Part shown: piece after piece, positions 1 to 11,453 of the stretch
Layout: each line of letters starts with the position of its first letter
Numbering within the stretch: the first letter of the stretch is position 1
From: Venturia oleaginea
Lineage: Eukaryota; Ascomycota; Dothideomycetes; Venturiales; Venturiaceae
Direction: 5' to 3'
DNA: 64,000 nt
Assembly (NCBI GenBank): GCA_013176395.1
Contig: JABMLP010000017.1
Span: 496,001-560,000 of the forward strand
Position numbers and translations under genes: made by a program
The notes under the pieces: model-generated
Seen by the model: the letters and a program-made list of their open reading frames with translations, nothing else
Databases searched by the model: none
What the model was told of the DNA's origin: nothing

Positions 1-194
1 CTTTGTAGAAAGTGAGTTGACGATGACTGATTGTGAGTGAGAGGAACTAAGTAGTAATAGTTGGTGGTATCGACCAGGCCTCCCAGCAATCTGCAGCGAC
101 GACGAGGAAAGCAAGGACGAGTAGGCGAGAAGCGGACAATACTTGGGTGGATAGTTGGCTTTATGTTTGCATCCGCCCTACAGCCCTTTAGATA

Positions 195-219
195 ACGTAG
201 TCGATGGGTTAGTGGCCAC
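195..219 (+). repeat. Left terminal inverted repeat of the pogo-like element
   Basis: This 25-nt repeat is complementary to 1629-1653 with two mismatches (terminal base and sixth base). It directly follows the TA target duplication. Confidence 0.9.
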
Positions 220-258
220 CTCACCAAATCGCGTCGCGTCATTCTACTACTATCCTCA

Positions 259-1556
259 ATGCCACCACCACAACAAGAAGAAGCCTTATACAAAGAAGGT
301 AGAATTGCTCTAGCGCTTCAAGCCTACCAGCAAGGCCAGTTTCAAACCCCTACTGCCGCTGCAAATGCCTTTGATATCCCCCGAACTACCCTTCGATGCC
401 GTATCGCCGGAATCCAACCACAGTTCGGCTCTATCTCAAAAAAACGCCTTCTTACACCTACCGAAGAAGAGAGTCTCGTACGATGGATCCTACCAATGGA
501 TCGACGCGGCATGCCACCTCGACAGGCGACTGTACGGCAAATGGCAGGCCTTTTAGTCGCGCAACACGGGAAACCAGGCTATATCGGTCAGGTCTGGGTC
601 CGCGACTTTATCAAGCGCCACGATACACTACAGTCAAAATACAATCGCAAGTACGACTACCAACGAGCAAAGTGCGAAGATCCGGAGCTTATTCGAGCCT
701 GGTTTCAACGGTTGGACGGTACAGGTTATTGATCCTTGATGGCCATGGCAGTCACTTTAGCCCTGAGTTTGATCAGTACTGCTTAGATCGCTCGATAGTT
801 GTTCTCTGTATGCCAGCGCATTCATCACATCTCCTCCAGCCACTTGATGTCGGCTGCTTTGCCGTACTCAAGCGATCGTACGGACGGCTTGTTGAGCAGA
901 AAATGGGCCTTGGCGTTAACCATATCGACAAGCAAGAGTTCCTACCTCTCTACCAGCAAGCACGCGCCGAAGCACTACACGAAAGGAACGTACGAAGCGG
1001 TTTTACAGCTACAGGCCTCGTTCCGTACGAGCCAGATCGTGTGCTCTCGCTCCTACACGCTCAGGTCCATACGCCATCCCCCCAGCTACATCCACAACCT
1101 GAGGCAGTATGGGTAGCCGAAACACCTCATAATATTACTGAGCTACAGCACCAAACAGACCTCCTGAAGCAATACCTCAAGCGTCGTACGCAAAGCCCAC
1201 CGTATCCGACAGACCAGGCCTTAAACCAGCTTGTAAAAGGTTGTCAGATAGCTATGCATAGCGCTGTCCTTCTTGCAAGCGAAAATGAGAAGCTACGTAC
1301 TGAGAACCAGCGCCAAAAGAGGAAGAAGGCAAAGAGGCGTACGTATATAGCGAGAGGCGGTGTTTTATCTGGGGTTCAGGCTCAGTTGTTGGTAAATAAT
1401 GGTGAAAGTAGCCGTACAGAGGCTGTACAAGACGGAATAGACGTGAGACGGCAACGGGCACCACCAAGGTGTAGCTTATGTGGGTCGCTTGAACATAAAG
1501 CCCCCCTGTATGCCCTGGGTATCAGCGCATCAATTGATATATATATATTATTGTAA
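259..1556 (+). pseudogene. Pogo transposase, internally deleted and frameshifted
   Basis: The first frame (259-732) encodes a Psq-type helix-turn-helix followed by a CENP-B/Tc5-type DNA-binding domain and stops just after the motif AWFQRLDG. Another frame overlapping its end (from about 705 to 1556) resumes with the late DDE-1 core: the second catalytic Asp in LDGHGSHF, then the LLQPLDVGCF block and a C-terminal CxxC...H knuckle-like tail. The segment of roughly 100 residues that should carry the first catalytic Asp is missing. The junction near 705-725 therefore combines a deletion with a frame change. No functional transposase can be made from this copy. Confidence 0.88.
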
Positions 1557-1611
1557 TAGATTAGGTGGTTGTTGAAATGCATACATTTTTTCGTTGAGAT
1601 ACCTTGATGGG

Positions 1612-1653
1612 GTGGCCACTAACCCACAGTGGCCACTAACCCATCGATTACGC
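1612..1653 (-). repeat. Right terminal inverted repeat with an inner duplicate
   Basis: The outer repeat is 1629-1653. Positions 1612-1626 repeat its core, separated by two bases, so the right end has a tandem double terminus that the left end lacks. Confidence 0.85.
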
Positions 1654-1655
1654 TA

Positions 1656-2552
1656 ACTTAAGTCGTGAGGGAGACTGCTTATGTAATTATCCTAGTTGGG
1701 AAGTAGAAACGCTAAAATGTAAGGATATCCTCCGCGTGCAACTTTAGTATTTATGCCGAAGCCTTGTAAAATTTCGGTATCCACCCCGTATATGACGGCA
1801 TGGCATGGTGGCCATCTTTGTCACATGACAACGTTTCGCAGCCACACTGTGGCGAGAGGAACATCAACTCGCGCGCCCCGTAGTTACTTACTCTCTATCT
1901 GATATTCTCTCATCACACTGAGTAAATGGAATCTTAGTTCATTCTGTCTGGTTCAATGCTCGCCGTGACACCGTAGCCTTATCTTAGTACTACCTCCGCC
2001 CTCTAGCCTGACAGGATGGTGAGTATATATAAGCCGAGAGATCTCGCCGCAGTAGAATCAAAGGTCTGCAGACTACTTAGCATCCGGCAACCTCAGGCGG
2101 GTAATGTTAGGTGGACTGCTGAGAGGCCTGGGGAGAAGGAATATTGTTATCGGATTTTCGATTTATTTGAACCACAGCTAGGGACGATTTGACTGATTGT
2201 CTTGTTGGGCGCCATGAGATGGTGGGCTCTTTATTCCTTGGACATTCATGTCGGCGCTTTGTTTGGTTGACGTTTTTTCCACTTGAAGACGATGGCGTTT
2301 TCCGGTTGTTAGGGATCATACCCAGTGGCGAATTCTTCTGGTTGATGTTTGTGATCTAGAATTAGAAATTCAAACCTTGCTCAGACCAGTCCTACTGATC
2401 CAACTCATTGCCGTTCTTGTCATGTCCATCTCGAGTATGTTATGAGGAAAATTGTGGTAGATAGATCAGTCACTCAGCAAATCCTTCTTTTGAAGAACCT
2501 TCAATTCCAGCACAATGACAATAACCAAATAATATTAGATATGTCTGTATCT
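1656..2552. other. Intergenic, no gene seen
   Basis: Short frames only, on both strands, with no recognisable domain. A TATA-like stretch (gtatatataag) lies near 2023-2033, with no gene clearly attached. Confidence 0.5.
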
Positions 2553-2706
2553 GGTGAGATGGCCGAGCGGTCTAAGTGAGTCTGTCGCAATGCTCCCTAG
2601 CTTCCACACTCCTAATAATTCAATAGGGCGCTAGGTTAAGGTCGAAAACCTTAGCGTTAATTTCCTAGTGGAGTGATCCTCGTGGGTTCGAATCCCACTC
2701 TCATCA
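2553..2706 (+). tRNA. tRNA-Leu(AAG) with a canonical intron and a GT-AG D-loop insertion
   Basis: The acceptor stem pairs 2553-2559 with 2699-2705 (one G-T pair), with discriminator A at 2706. Box A is at 2560-2570. The T-arm is 2682-2698 with box B ggttcgaatcc. A long class II variable arm precedes the T-arm. The anticodon stem CTAGG/CCTAG encloses anticodon AAG (2638-2640). A canonical 21-nt intron (2642-2662) follows position 37 and contains ACCTTA, complementary to the anticodon loop. A further 51 nt (2576-2626) interrupt the D-loop and start GTGAGT and end AATAG. Removing both leaves 82 nt with every stem paired, the normal size for tRNA-Leu. A TTTT terminator is at 2710-2713. The fold is certain; how the D-loop insert is removed, or whether it is, is unknown. 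Confidence 0.92.
2576..2626 (+). other. Spliceosomal-type intron candidate in the D-loop of tRNA-Leu
   Basis: It is 51 nt long, close to the protein introns of this window. The 5' end is GTGAGT, a possible branch region cctaataa lies at 2611-2618, and the 3' end is AATAG. It sits at the 3' edge of the D-loop, immediately before the GGC strand of the D-stem. Excision joins TCTAA to GGCG, the ordinary leucine D-arm. Confidence 0.75.
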
Positions 2707-3738
2707 ATCTTTTAGTTCTTTTTATCCCTCTGATCTTATCGTTGATCTGAATTGTGGCTGGTTGTGTGTCTTAGCTATTTTTTTTGTGGATCCACACCGG
2801 TTATCGATTGTGACTTTGCCGTGGGTCGTAGCCGTGCGCCTGAGAGACGTCGATTCGGACTTCGTGGTGCGCTTGAATTGCGCGGTTGCCTCATCCATCC
2901 AGTGCGGGTCCGCTGCAAGCTGGTACATAATCGATCTTGAGCAAAGGAAGGGAAACTGAAGGCGGCATAACAGATAAATTAACTGCCGTCTGCAGCGATT
3001 TGCCACCGAACATAGAAATGAAAGCCAGAAAGTCAATGATGACTAACTAACGAGCAGGAACTGACTCTTCTTGTCCGTAGAAACTAAAGGGATTGAAAGG
3101 ATCACGATGTTGAGTGATGTCAAGGCGGAGGGGAAAGAGATGGAAGTGTTCATAAGAGCAAACCAGCGTCTAGAATCATCATCCGCGCGGCTCTCCCATC
3201 TACTACAGTACAACAACAACATTCTATTTTTTCCACGCGTCCAAAGCCACCGATTAAGCGTTGACAAGCTCTTCGAGTGTAGGCTCTACCACTTTCATCT
3301 CAGTATCTCTTCTTCCGTTCGAAAGCATGAAAATACAAGCCGTTCTCGTTCCTCCTTTAAGCTTTGAGAATGTCAACACCAGGCGCCTCGCACTAAGTCC
3401 TATTTAGGTTCTGGGCATCTACGACGAGAAGCGAGAGACACGATTTGCCATGAAACCCAAAATCCTCGGTCAAGTCCGAACAAGATTCAGTGCAAATACC
3501 GCTCACACGAAGTTCCTTGCAGCAGTCAAAACCCCTCCAATACCTTTCTCGAACCACCATCATGCAGTTCTTCGATGATTTCCGCATATCCATTGTCTTT
3601 ACATCCGTCTTTCCGCTACAAACACCATAAATTGTCCGTCACACCCGTTCTCTATACCAATTCTAATCTATACTACCCATCACCATCGTATCAACAGTTT
3701 CAATTCCATCTCTCAATTTGCGTTTCCACATCACCACC
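2707..3738. other. Intergenic, no supported gene
   Basis: The only frames are under about 105 codons, overlap each other and show no domain. The first bases hold the Pol III terminator of the tRNA. Confidence 0.45.
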
Positions 3739-4182
3739 ATGGCCCTCTTCGCCTCCACTGTCGTCGCCATTCCAGCCCAAAGCGGCGAAGGAACCGGGGC
3801 TGTAACGACAGTAGTCACCCAGTATCTCGCCAAGCTCCATAATGAGCTGACTCACTGTCGTACCCAGTGATGGTATGGACATCAAACAGCTACCTGTGTT
3901 TTGGTTGGTGCCGATCCTTGCTGCGCGGGTCTCACTTGCAAAGTGAGGACACAACAAGGCGTTCCAGTAACAGCTCGCTTTTAGATAACAGTCCGAAACG
4001 GTGATAGAATACGCGATGATTATTGCAGAGCTGGTGTGAGGCAATGGCGTTGAAAACAGTTAAGATCTCGACACTGTATGGGATGCTTTTGCAATTGCAA
4101 AATATTGCCTTCGCATTTACCGGTGCCGTGATTTGTGTCGCGGGTTCTCGTTCATCCACCAACTCTACTGGAGCCCCACTCT
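3739..4182 (+). pseudogene. Possible remnant of a small secreted Cys-rich protein gene
   Basis: From the ATG at 3739 a frame opens with a short hydrophobic segment (MALFASTVVAIPAQ) and reaches an in-frame TGA after 43 codons. The same frame then continues with a cysteine cluster (CVLVGADPCCAGLTC, about 3895-3939) before a GTGAGG sequence that could be a donor site. A short segment containing ICVAGS follows near 4131-4148. This is the composition of a fungal small secreted cysteine-rich protein, but no complete gene model works. It could also be chance, so I name no family. Confidence 0.25.
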
Positions 4183-6811
4183 AGTCTCTCAGCCAACATC
4201 TCCCAACTTGACTCGCCGCCAGCTCTCCCGACACCTCTCAATCCTGCTACCGTGAAATTGAGCAGTTGCCCAAATTGATCATGGATTTTCTGCAGACATT
4301 CTTCGTAGGGTTCCTCTTTGGCAGAAGAGTCTTCGCTATCGGCATCATATTCATTCCCATCGTCTTCCTCGTCTGAAGTTTCGTTATCGTATAGAGTGCT
4401 TGGTTCTTTTGCGTGCCGAGACAGGCGCCCTTTACGACTGGCAGCTCGCTCTGTGGGCACAGGGCTTCCAAACTGTCGTGCTTGATTGTGTGCGTATAGT
4501 CCCACGAGGTCGAGAATTGAGATAATGCTATCGTGGATGGGAGCGAGGTTTTTGGCAAGTAGTCCGCCGAGCTGTAACCTTGTAATAAATGTTTGATGGA
4601 CCATGGCTATGACATCAATGTCTCCTGCATCCGCCATACTCTTGTGCATATGGATGGTAGAAGTCTCGATCACAGTGCTGGTAACATACGAGAGCATGAT
4701 ATCTACAAACCACCCAAGTTGCTGACGTACGTGGTGATTGTTCCTATTCCTGGATAATTGTGTTTCAAGGTGGCGGAATTGTACAGCTGATTGACGGAGA
4801 ATGTACTTCGCCCGATAAATCTGAAGGAGGAAGCGGAACATTCGTTGATAAGTGGCGAAAGAAGTACGTTGGATGATATTCATAATCGGCCATGGGAGCT
4901 GTCTCATCGTCAGTAAGTACATGATGGTTTTGCGGCGTGAACACTTACATTGAAATCGATAACGACGTTTGAAAGAGGCTTGACACCCCGATCGATGCTT
5001 TTGGCTTGAGCGGTACGAACACTGATGCGACCTGAGTCAATGCGCTGCTGGCCTCCGAAAACGCTGCGAGCAAGTTCAGACAGTAGGAAACGGTCAGTCC
5101 AAGATTTTTGTCCATTGTCCATACGCTGAAATATCTCATCGGCAAACGCCTGGAATATGGTACCATCTTTGGAAAGGTATACAAATTGAAACTGTTCGAG
5201 ATAACGGGGTAGGCTGCAATTGTGAAAGAGCTGGTCGCGCAGAATGGATGATGCCAGGCTATACTTGCTGCTTATCCACCCGTCAAAGGCAACACTGAAT
5301 AGCTCAGAGAACGGGGCTAAAGAAAACAAAGAATCAGACTGACAGACGGTGTCATAGTTCAAGATTGGCTCAGGCTGATCTGGTGGTGAGTAGCCTTGCT
5401 GCAGAAGTTGCTTGAGAAAGACTATGCTCTTTCCAGAGCTCAGGATCTTGTTGGCAGCAGGGTGCAGAAATTTTGGTGCGTACAGTTGACCGTCCTCTCC
5501 AGAGCGAAGATGGAATCGATCGTGCCAGAGGGACGCGGCTGAGCACTGTTTGTCTGCGATTGCGATAAAGAACGTGTCGTCCTCATCGGCAGCGTCTCCT
5601 GCCTCCATCCACCTTCGGACTGGTCTCAGATAGACCTTGAGACATTCGAAGAAAACTCGAGCTAGAGTTTCATAGACCGGCGCATCTTCTGCAGCCTGCG
5701 AAATACATGTTTTGTCGTACAACATTTCTAAGCATGTAAAACCTTTGCTGGGCACACTTGCCACAAGTTGTCCGAGATGCACTAGAGGTCGACTCATTTC
5801 TCGAATAGAATCGTGCAGTTGTAGTAGGGTTACGACCAATGGGATGGAAGGGTCCACCAAGCGGCACTCTTCTTTCGTCAATTGCTTGTCAAATTGCCGT
5901 AACCTGAGAGAAGCCGATGCATTCAGAGCCTGGAGTATGGTATTTTGTGGTGACTTGCGTACCCATGATCGAAGATGCAATATATCGGAGCCAATGCTTG
6001 CAAGTGATTGGAGCAAGTCGTTGACACTGGTGGCGCTGACGTTGCTCAATATCTTGTTTGCACTGTAGAAAACCAAGGAGTGCTCCAGATGGACGGTGAA
6101 AAGAGATGTTGGCAGACCATGGAGCATTGAATATACTTCGCGTACTGCTTGCAACTCAGAGATTTGCTGGGTTCGGAATGAAGCAGTAGTGTTCCAGTAT
6201 TGAGCCGCCTCCACTGATCTCAAATGCTCATCTTCGACCTGAAGGAGCAGTTCTGTAGGCAACCAGATGCTTGCAGGCGTGTTTGACTTGAGCTTTCGGC
6301 CGACTCTTGAGGTCTTAGCTTTTGGAAGATTCTCGAGCTCATCTTCGGAGGAGGCTGTGGAGTACGTCTCGTCGGCCCACAAGTGTCCAGTCAGAGGATC
6401 ATCGGCTACGATTTCTTCCCATGTGATTGAAGGTGGTGGTGGGCTTTGAGGGTGAATTAAGTTGAGTGCTTCTATGCCAGAGTTCTCCACGGGTCGATCT
6501 GAAAGATTCAAGAACAGAGACAAGATTTCGGGGGTCCATTTATCAGTCGAGACATCACGAAGCTCTTCCAGCCTGGCCGCCAAGGCTTCCGAGAGGTCGT
6601 CGCGATTCAGAATAGAGAACTTTTCGACGAGCCCTTCTAAGCTGGCTTCAACCTCAAAGTGGTTTGTTCGAACAAATTGCTGCTGTTTGGCCGTCCTGGC
6701 GGCCGACTCCCTCAGCTGCCTGTATTCGCGAGGCCTTCTGGCGCCCGAGACACGAGCGATGCTGGTTATGAGGTCCCCGAGAATGGTGTTGACAGCAATG
6801 GTTTGAGCCAT
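4152..6811 (-). CDS. GCP5: Gamma-tubulin complex component 5 (GCP5/Mod21/GcpE type)
   Basis: Two exons, 6811-4949 and 4898-4152, are joined by a 50-nt intron with GTAAGT donor, CTGAC branch and CAG acceptor, giving 869 residues in phase. The N-terminal part contains WEEIVADDPLTGHLW, the tryptophan/EDPL signature typical of GCP5. The C-terminal exon begins LPWPIMNII and carries the GRIP2-like core including FRFLLQIYRAKYILRQ. GCP family proteins bind gamma-tubulin and build the ring complex that nucleates microtubules at spindle pole bodies and septa. GCP5 is an accessory, usually non-essential member. An acidic serine-rich loop lies near residues 770-800. It is divergent from the mannosyltransferase gene (243 nt between ATGs). 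GCP4 or GCP6 is a less likely alternative. Confidence 0.85.
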
Positions 6812-6859
6812 GCTGCGTCGTTGTCGTCGTTGTCGCTGTTCGTCTGCGGTGGCACTCTT

Positions 6860-6927
6860 TTTATTGATACTGTGGCGCTCCTTTCATTGATACTGTGGCG
6901 TTCTTTTCATTGATACCGTGACGCCCT
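6860..6927. repeat. Three imperfect 22-23-bp tandem repeats in a divergent promoter
   Basis: The unit ttcattgatactgtggcg plus spacer occurs three times, the last copy diverged (accgtgacg). It lies between the start codons of GCP5 and the mannosyltransferase. No known factor site is evident. Confidence 0.6.
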
Positions 6928-7054
6928 CATCGCGGTATTGGACCCTGTTTTGATCCTGGGCAGGGGGTGACGAATTTCGGTGGAGACCAAAGGGGAAGGC
7001 AATTGAAGAGACAATCATTTCAAAATGTGATCACGGATCCAACACCACACAATC

Positions 7055-8394
7055 ATGGCCCTTCCAAAACCGATGCGCCTGCTGGCCTTTGTCAGTCTGG
7101 CCATATTCTTCTATCTGTGCTTTCTCATTTTCACTTCTCCTGTTGAGTTACAAGTCCCTGGCACAGGAAAGATCGAGAAGATGACCAAGGACCCAAATCT
7201 AGATCGTATATTTTCCCTATCCCTTTGATTGGAATCCTAAAGACTGACTTTGACAGCTACTGGCGAACCCCCGGAGCCTCTTCGAAGAGTAGTTGGAAAC
7301 AACTACGCCCCCAACAACCCCAATTCGGAGCGCATCAATGCTACCCTCCTCGCCCTCGTCCGGAACAATGAGCTTAAGGATATGCTACAATCGATGAGAG
7401 ATCTAGAAAGGACATGGAATCGCAAATTCAACTACCCCTGGCTGTTTCTCAACGACGAACCCTTCACTGAAGAGTTCAAGACTGCGATAAGGGGAGCCAC
7501 CAAGGCAGAGGTCAAGTTTGGTATGGTGCATCTCGCTGCGGGTGAGCTTCAAGCTGACAATCATCTTAGAACTCATTCCAGAGGACCATTGGGCAACACC
7601 AGGCTGGATCAATGAAGACTTATACCAAGAATCGGTCAAGGTTCTGAAAGAGCAAGGGGTACAATATATGGACAAGAAATCATACCACAATATGTGTCGA
7701 TGGAACAGTGGCATGTTTTACAAGCACCCAGCATTACTGGAGACGCAATACTATTGGCGGGTGGAGCCAAATGTACACTTCTTCTGCGATGTGGATTACG
7801 ACGTCTTCCGCTATATGCAGGATCACAACAAGACCTACGGATTCACGGTGAACCTCTACGACAGCCCTGAGAGTGTTGCTGGACTCTGGCCATCTACGCA
7901 ACAATTTATCGCAGATCATCCAGAATACGTACACCCGAATAGTGCCATCAAATGGCTCCAAGACGACTCGGTTCGCCGGGAAAACTATGTCAAAGCCAAC
8001 GGATATTCAACCTGCCATTTCTGGTCCAACTTTGAGATTGGTGACATGAGTTTCTGGAGAAGTAAGGCTTATGAGGACTATTTCCAGCATCTCGACCGAG
8101 CTGGAGGGTTCTTCTATGAGCGTTGGGGTGATGCGCCCGTACATTCAATCGGACTGGGACTTTTCGAGGATCAAAATAAGATTCATTGGTATGATTCGAG
8201 TCGCAATACATCTCAATAATACAGCTAACAAATCTAGGTTCCGGGACATTGGCTACCAGCACATTCCATTCTTCAATTGCCCCAACTCGCCCAAATGCAG
8301 CGGTTGCGTGACGGGCCGATTTACTGACGGAGAGCAATGGCTCAACAAAGATGATTGTCGACCCTCTTGGTTCAAATACGTCGGGATGGGATGA
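7055..8394 (+). CDS. Alpha-1,2-mannosyltransferase, KRE2/KTR/MNT1 family (GT15)
   Basis: Four exons (7055-7205, 7257-7520, 7570-8188, 8238-8394) encode 396 residues; the introns are 49-51 nt with CTGAC or CTAAC branches. Residues about 8-28 are a single N-terminal membrane anchor, making a type II Golgi protein. The luminal domain shows the family blocks FNYPWLFLNDEPF, IPEDHW, MCRWNSGMFYKHPALL, YWRVEPNVHFFCDVDYDVF and CHFWSNFEIGDMSFWRS, the last carrying the conserved catalytic-site Glu. GT15 enzymes transfer mannose from GDP-mannose in alpha-1,2 linkage onto O- and N-linked glycans of wall proteins, with Mn2+. Length is normal and nothing is broken. I cannot assign it to a particular KTR paralogue. 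Confidence 0.93.
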
Positions 8395-8771
8395 CAAGTG
8401 TGTTCGACTTGATGATTATGTGTCTAAGCAAACTAGCGAAAAGCATCTGGGAGGGCGTTTCGATTTTGATGTGGGATGATATACATGCATTCTTGGTGTA
8501 TAGGTAGAAGGCGCATAAGGCTCGGGAAACGACGAACCCTGGCGCTGCATATGTGTAGTATAGCGTTCAATGATGTTGTAGAATAATGCATCTTACTTGT
8601 ACTCCCACCCATGTTTAATTGTCGTCCTTATATGCCCGCAAGATATGGCATCGGGAGTGAATGCTGGCCCCACTACCAAAAAGTCAGTCACGATGCACAG
8701 GTTTGACTTGCCACAAACAATGATCTTCCAATTAAACTCCCGCTCTAATTCCACAAGACCCAGCCTTGAGT
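8395..8771. other. Intergenic between mannosyltransferase and MTHFR
   Basis: This holds the 3' region of one gene and the promoter of the next. No further feature is seen. Confidence 0.5.
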
Positions 8772-10902
8772 ATGGAAAAGATCACGGATAAACTCGCGGC
8801 CTTGCCAGAAGATGGCACTTACTTCTCGCTGGAGTTTTTCCCGCCGAAGACAACGGCTGTATGTTTGCGAGCACCGTGACCACCTGCGCCAAACCTGCTA
8901 ATACAATGAGGATAGGGTTTCGCCAATCTCCAAGCCCGACTCGAGCGCATGTCCCGCGCCCTTCGACCTTTCTTCGTAAACGTAACCTGGGGTGCTGGAG
9001 GCAGTACTGCCACCAAATCTCTCGAACTCGCCGAACTCGTCCAGCGTCAATTGGGCCTCACAACATGTCTCCACCTTACGTGTACCAACATGAATAAGTC
9101 TCTGATAGACTCGGCATTGGAAAGAGCAAAGGCAATCGGTGTGCGGAATATTCTCGCCCTTAGAGGTGACCCACCACGAAACGAGGAATATTTTAACAAG
9201 GAGGATCTGGACGAAGAGAGCACAGAATTTGTTTGGGCCGTGGACTTGGTCGAATACATTCGAAAACAGTATGGTGACTACTTTTGCATTGGAGTAGCTG
9301 CATACCCGGAAGGACATTCTGATCAATCGCATCCGGACGACCAGGACCCGAAACACGACCTACCATATTTGATTGAGAAAACGAAGGCCGGGGCGGATTT
9401 CTTGATGACACAGCTATTTTTCGATGTGAAAGCGTATGAAGAGTTTGAGGACATGCTCCGGAATGATCCTAGTGGAGTTTTCAAGACGATACCAATTGTC
9501 CCCGGTCTCATGCCTATACAGAGCTATCAAATCCTGAGACGGACGACGAAGCTCAGTCACGCGAGACTGCCACGAGATGTACTAGAGAGATTGGATGCGG
9601 TCAAGGGAGACGACGAGGCAGTCAAGGCAGTGGGTGTGGACATCATCAGCGAAATCATAGAAGAACTTCAAGCCAGACCTCATCTCGGACCCCGAGGTTT
9701 CCATTTCTACACATTGAATCTGGAAAAGGCTGTCTCACAGATCGTAGAGCGCTGTCATCTTATTCGGGATCTAAGCGCTATGGAGGAGGAGGACGACGAC
9801 AGTGCCCTTGCGATATCAGATGATATCCCTGTCGATTTCGATGGTCAACCGCGGCGCCAAAGACTATCGTCCATACACTCGAATGCTCGGAATAAGGTCA
9901 TCGCTGACCGACCCTCTGGACACCTTAATCACAAATATGAGACCACGGAGAAGGAAGTTGGTCTTCCAATGGACGGCGCAACAAGGGCGACGACTTTGCA
10001 AATTTCGGAGGGCGAAGGGACGTTAGGAAGAGAAGCAACGTGGGACGACTTCCCAAACGGTCGCTGGGGAGATGCTCGATCGCCTGGTAAGTTACATCTT
10101 TTCTAACTAGTTTTAGTTCGTCATTTCAGAGACGTATTACTGATACATATTCCACAGCTTTCGGTGAAATAGACGGATATGGCCCTTCCCTTCATGTCTC
10201 CACACCACAGGCATTGAAGCTGTGGGGTCATCCAGTGACGATAGACGACGTGTCCAGCATTTTCCGTCGCCACATTGCTGGTGACCTGGAAGCGGTACCG
10301 TGGAGCGAAGACGGACTCAATCCTGAGACTGCCACTATCCGCGAAGAACTCCTGAGATTGAACGCTAAAGGGTGGTGGTCCGTTGCTAGTCAGCCTGCTG
10401 TCAATGGGATCAAGAGCGCAGATGAAATTTTTGGGTGGGGACCTCGGAATGGATTCGTGTTTCAGAAGGTATGTCTAGGTCCCGACGCGGAATGATAATG
10501 AAAGATAACTGACTTCCAAAGCCCTTCGTCGAAATCTTTCTCCCAGCCGCAGACTGGACAAGACTAAAACGTAAATTCGAAGCCTACCCTGTCGAAATCA
10601 CATTCTTTGCCGCAAATGTCGCAGGCGATTTCGAGTCTACTGATACCAAATCTGTCAATCCAGTAACATGGGGTACATTCCCTGGGAAAGAAATCGTGAC
10701 GCCGACAATCATCGAGGCAGTGTCGTTCCGGGCTTGGGCTGAAGAGGCTTTTAGTATTTGGAGAGAGTGGCAGCATATATACCCTCCTAGGAGCGCAACG
10801 GCAAAGTTGTTGGGAAGGATCCGCGAGGATTATTGGCTGATAAACGTTATTCACCATGCTTTTATTGAGCAGGACGGGCTGTGGAAATTGTTGCTTGAGT
10901 GA
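8772..10902 (+). CDS. MET12: Methylenetetrahydrofolate reductase, Met12-type
   Basis: Four exons (8772-8858, 8916-10086, 10158-10468, 10522-10902) give 649 residues. The N-terminal half is the FAD-binding TIM barrel: FSLEFFPPKT, the WGAGGST loop, HLTCTNM, NILALRGDPPR, GVAAYPEGH, GADFLMTQLFFD and HFYTLNLEKA. An acidic linker and the block GTLGREATWDDFPNGRWGD lead into the C-terminal regulatory domain, which in eukaryotic MTHFR binds S-adenosylmethionine. The enzyme reduces methylene-THF to methyl-THF, feeding methionine synthesis. The linker signature and length resemble yeast Met12 rather than Met13. The model is intact. A second MTHFR gene elsewhere in the genome is expected. Confidence 0.95.
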
Positions 10903-11453
10903 ATGGTAAGATAGGAGATGTGCTTTGGCGGAAGATATTGTATGATACTTGATTTTCGATTGGGCTAGGCAAATGGGCTAACCACGCCTGGTAATTACCG
11001 GGGGCGAAATTGTCGTTGGTAAAAATATGGACGATGCTTGGACGTGTCGCTACTTCGTGAAATTGTCGAGCTCAGTAATTATATCTGAATCCATTGAAAC
11101 TATTTTCATCATACTCCTTCAGTCATGCATAGTTTCCGTTCACACTTTCCACAGTTTGGTGCACAGTCGAAGATCAATTATCAAAAGATCATCTCAATAA
11201 GGCTAGCTTGATACTTTGATACAAAGGACGACTCGGGTCGGCAGCAACAACTATCGATAACTAGGAGGTATCTTCACAACGGCCCAACGTCGTCCTTAGC
11301 AATATCGCCCTCTTGTTAAAAGATTCCAACCATCACAAATCAACTCCAACCCACGTCTACCATTTCAACTTATGAAGCGTCAAAACTTCTTGTTATCTCC
11401 CCGCCGATCCGAAGATATTGGTATCTGTATGCTTCCGCGCTTTCATTCTCAAT
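10903..11453. other. Intergenic, no gene seen
   Basis: AT-rich sequence without a coding signal. Confidence 0.5.

Larger units (their letters stand above)
193..1655. mobile_element. Degenerate Fot1/pogo-like (Tc1/mariner superfamily) DNA transposon
   Basis: The element is 1.46 kb long, bounded by inverted repeats at 195-219 and 1629-1653 that match at 23 of 25 positions. It is flanked by TA dinucleotides (193-194 and 1654-1655), the target duplication expected of pogo elements. The interior codes for a broken transposase. It is a few hundred bases shorter than intact fungal pogo elements, which fits the internal coding deletion. A second partial copy of the repeat core (gtggccactaaccca, 1612-1626) sits just inside the right terminus. 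Without an intact catalytic domain the copy cannot mobilise itself. Confidence 0.9.

Noticed and set aside
2576..2626. Group I or group II self-splicing intron in the tRNA
   Set aside because: At 51 nt (and 65 nt in the Ala gene) it is far too short for a ribozyme and lacks their core elements.
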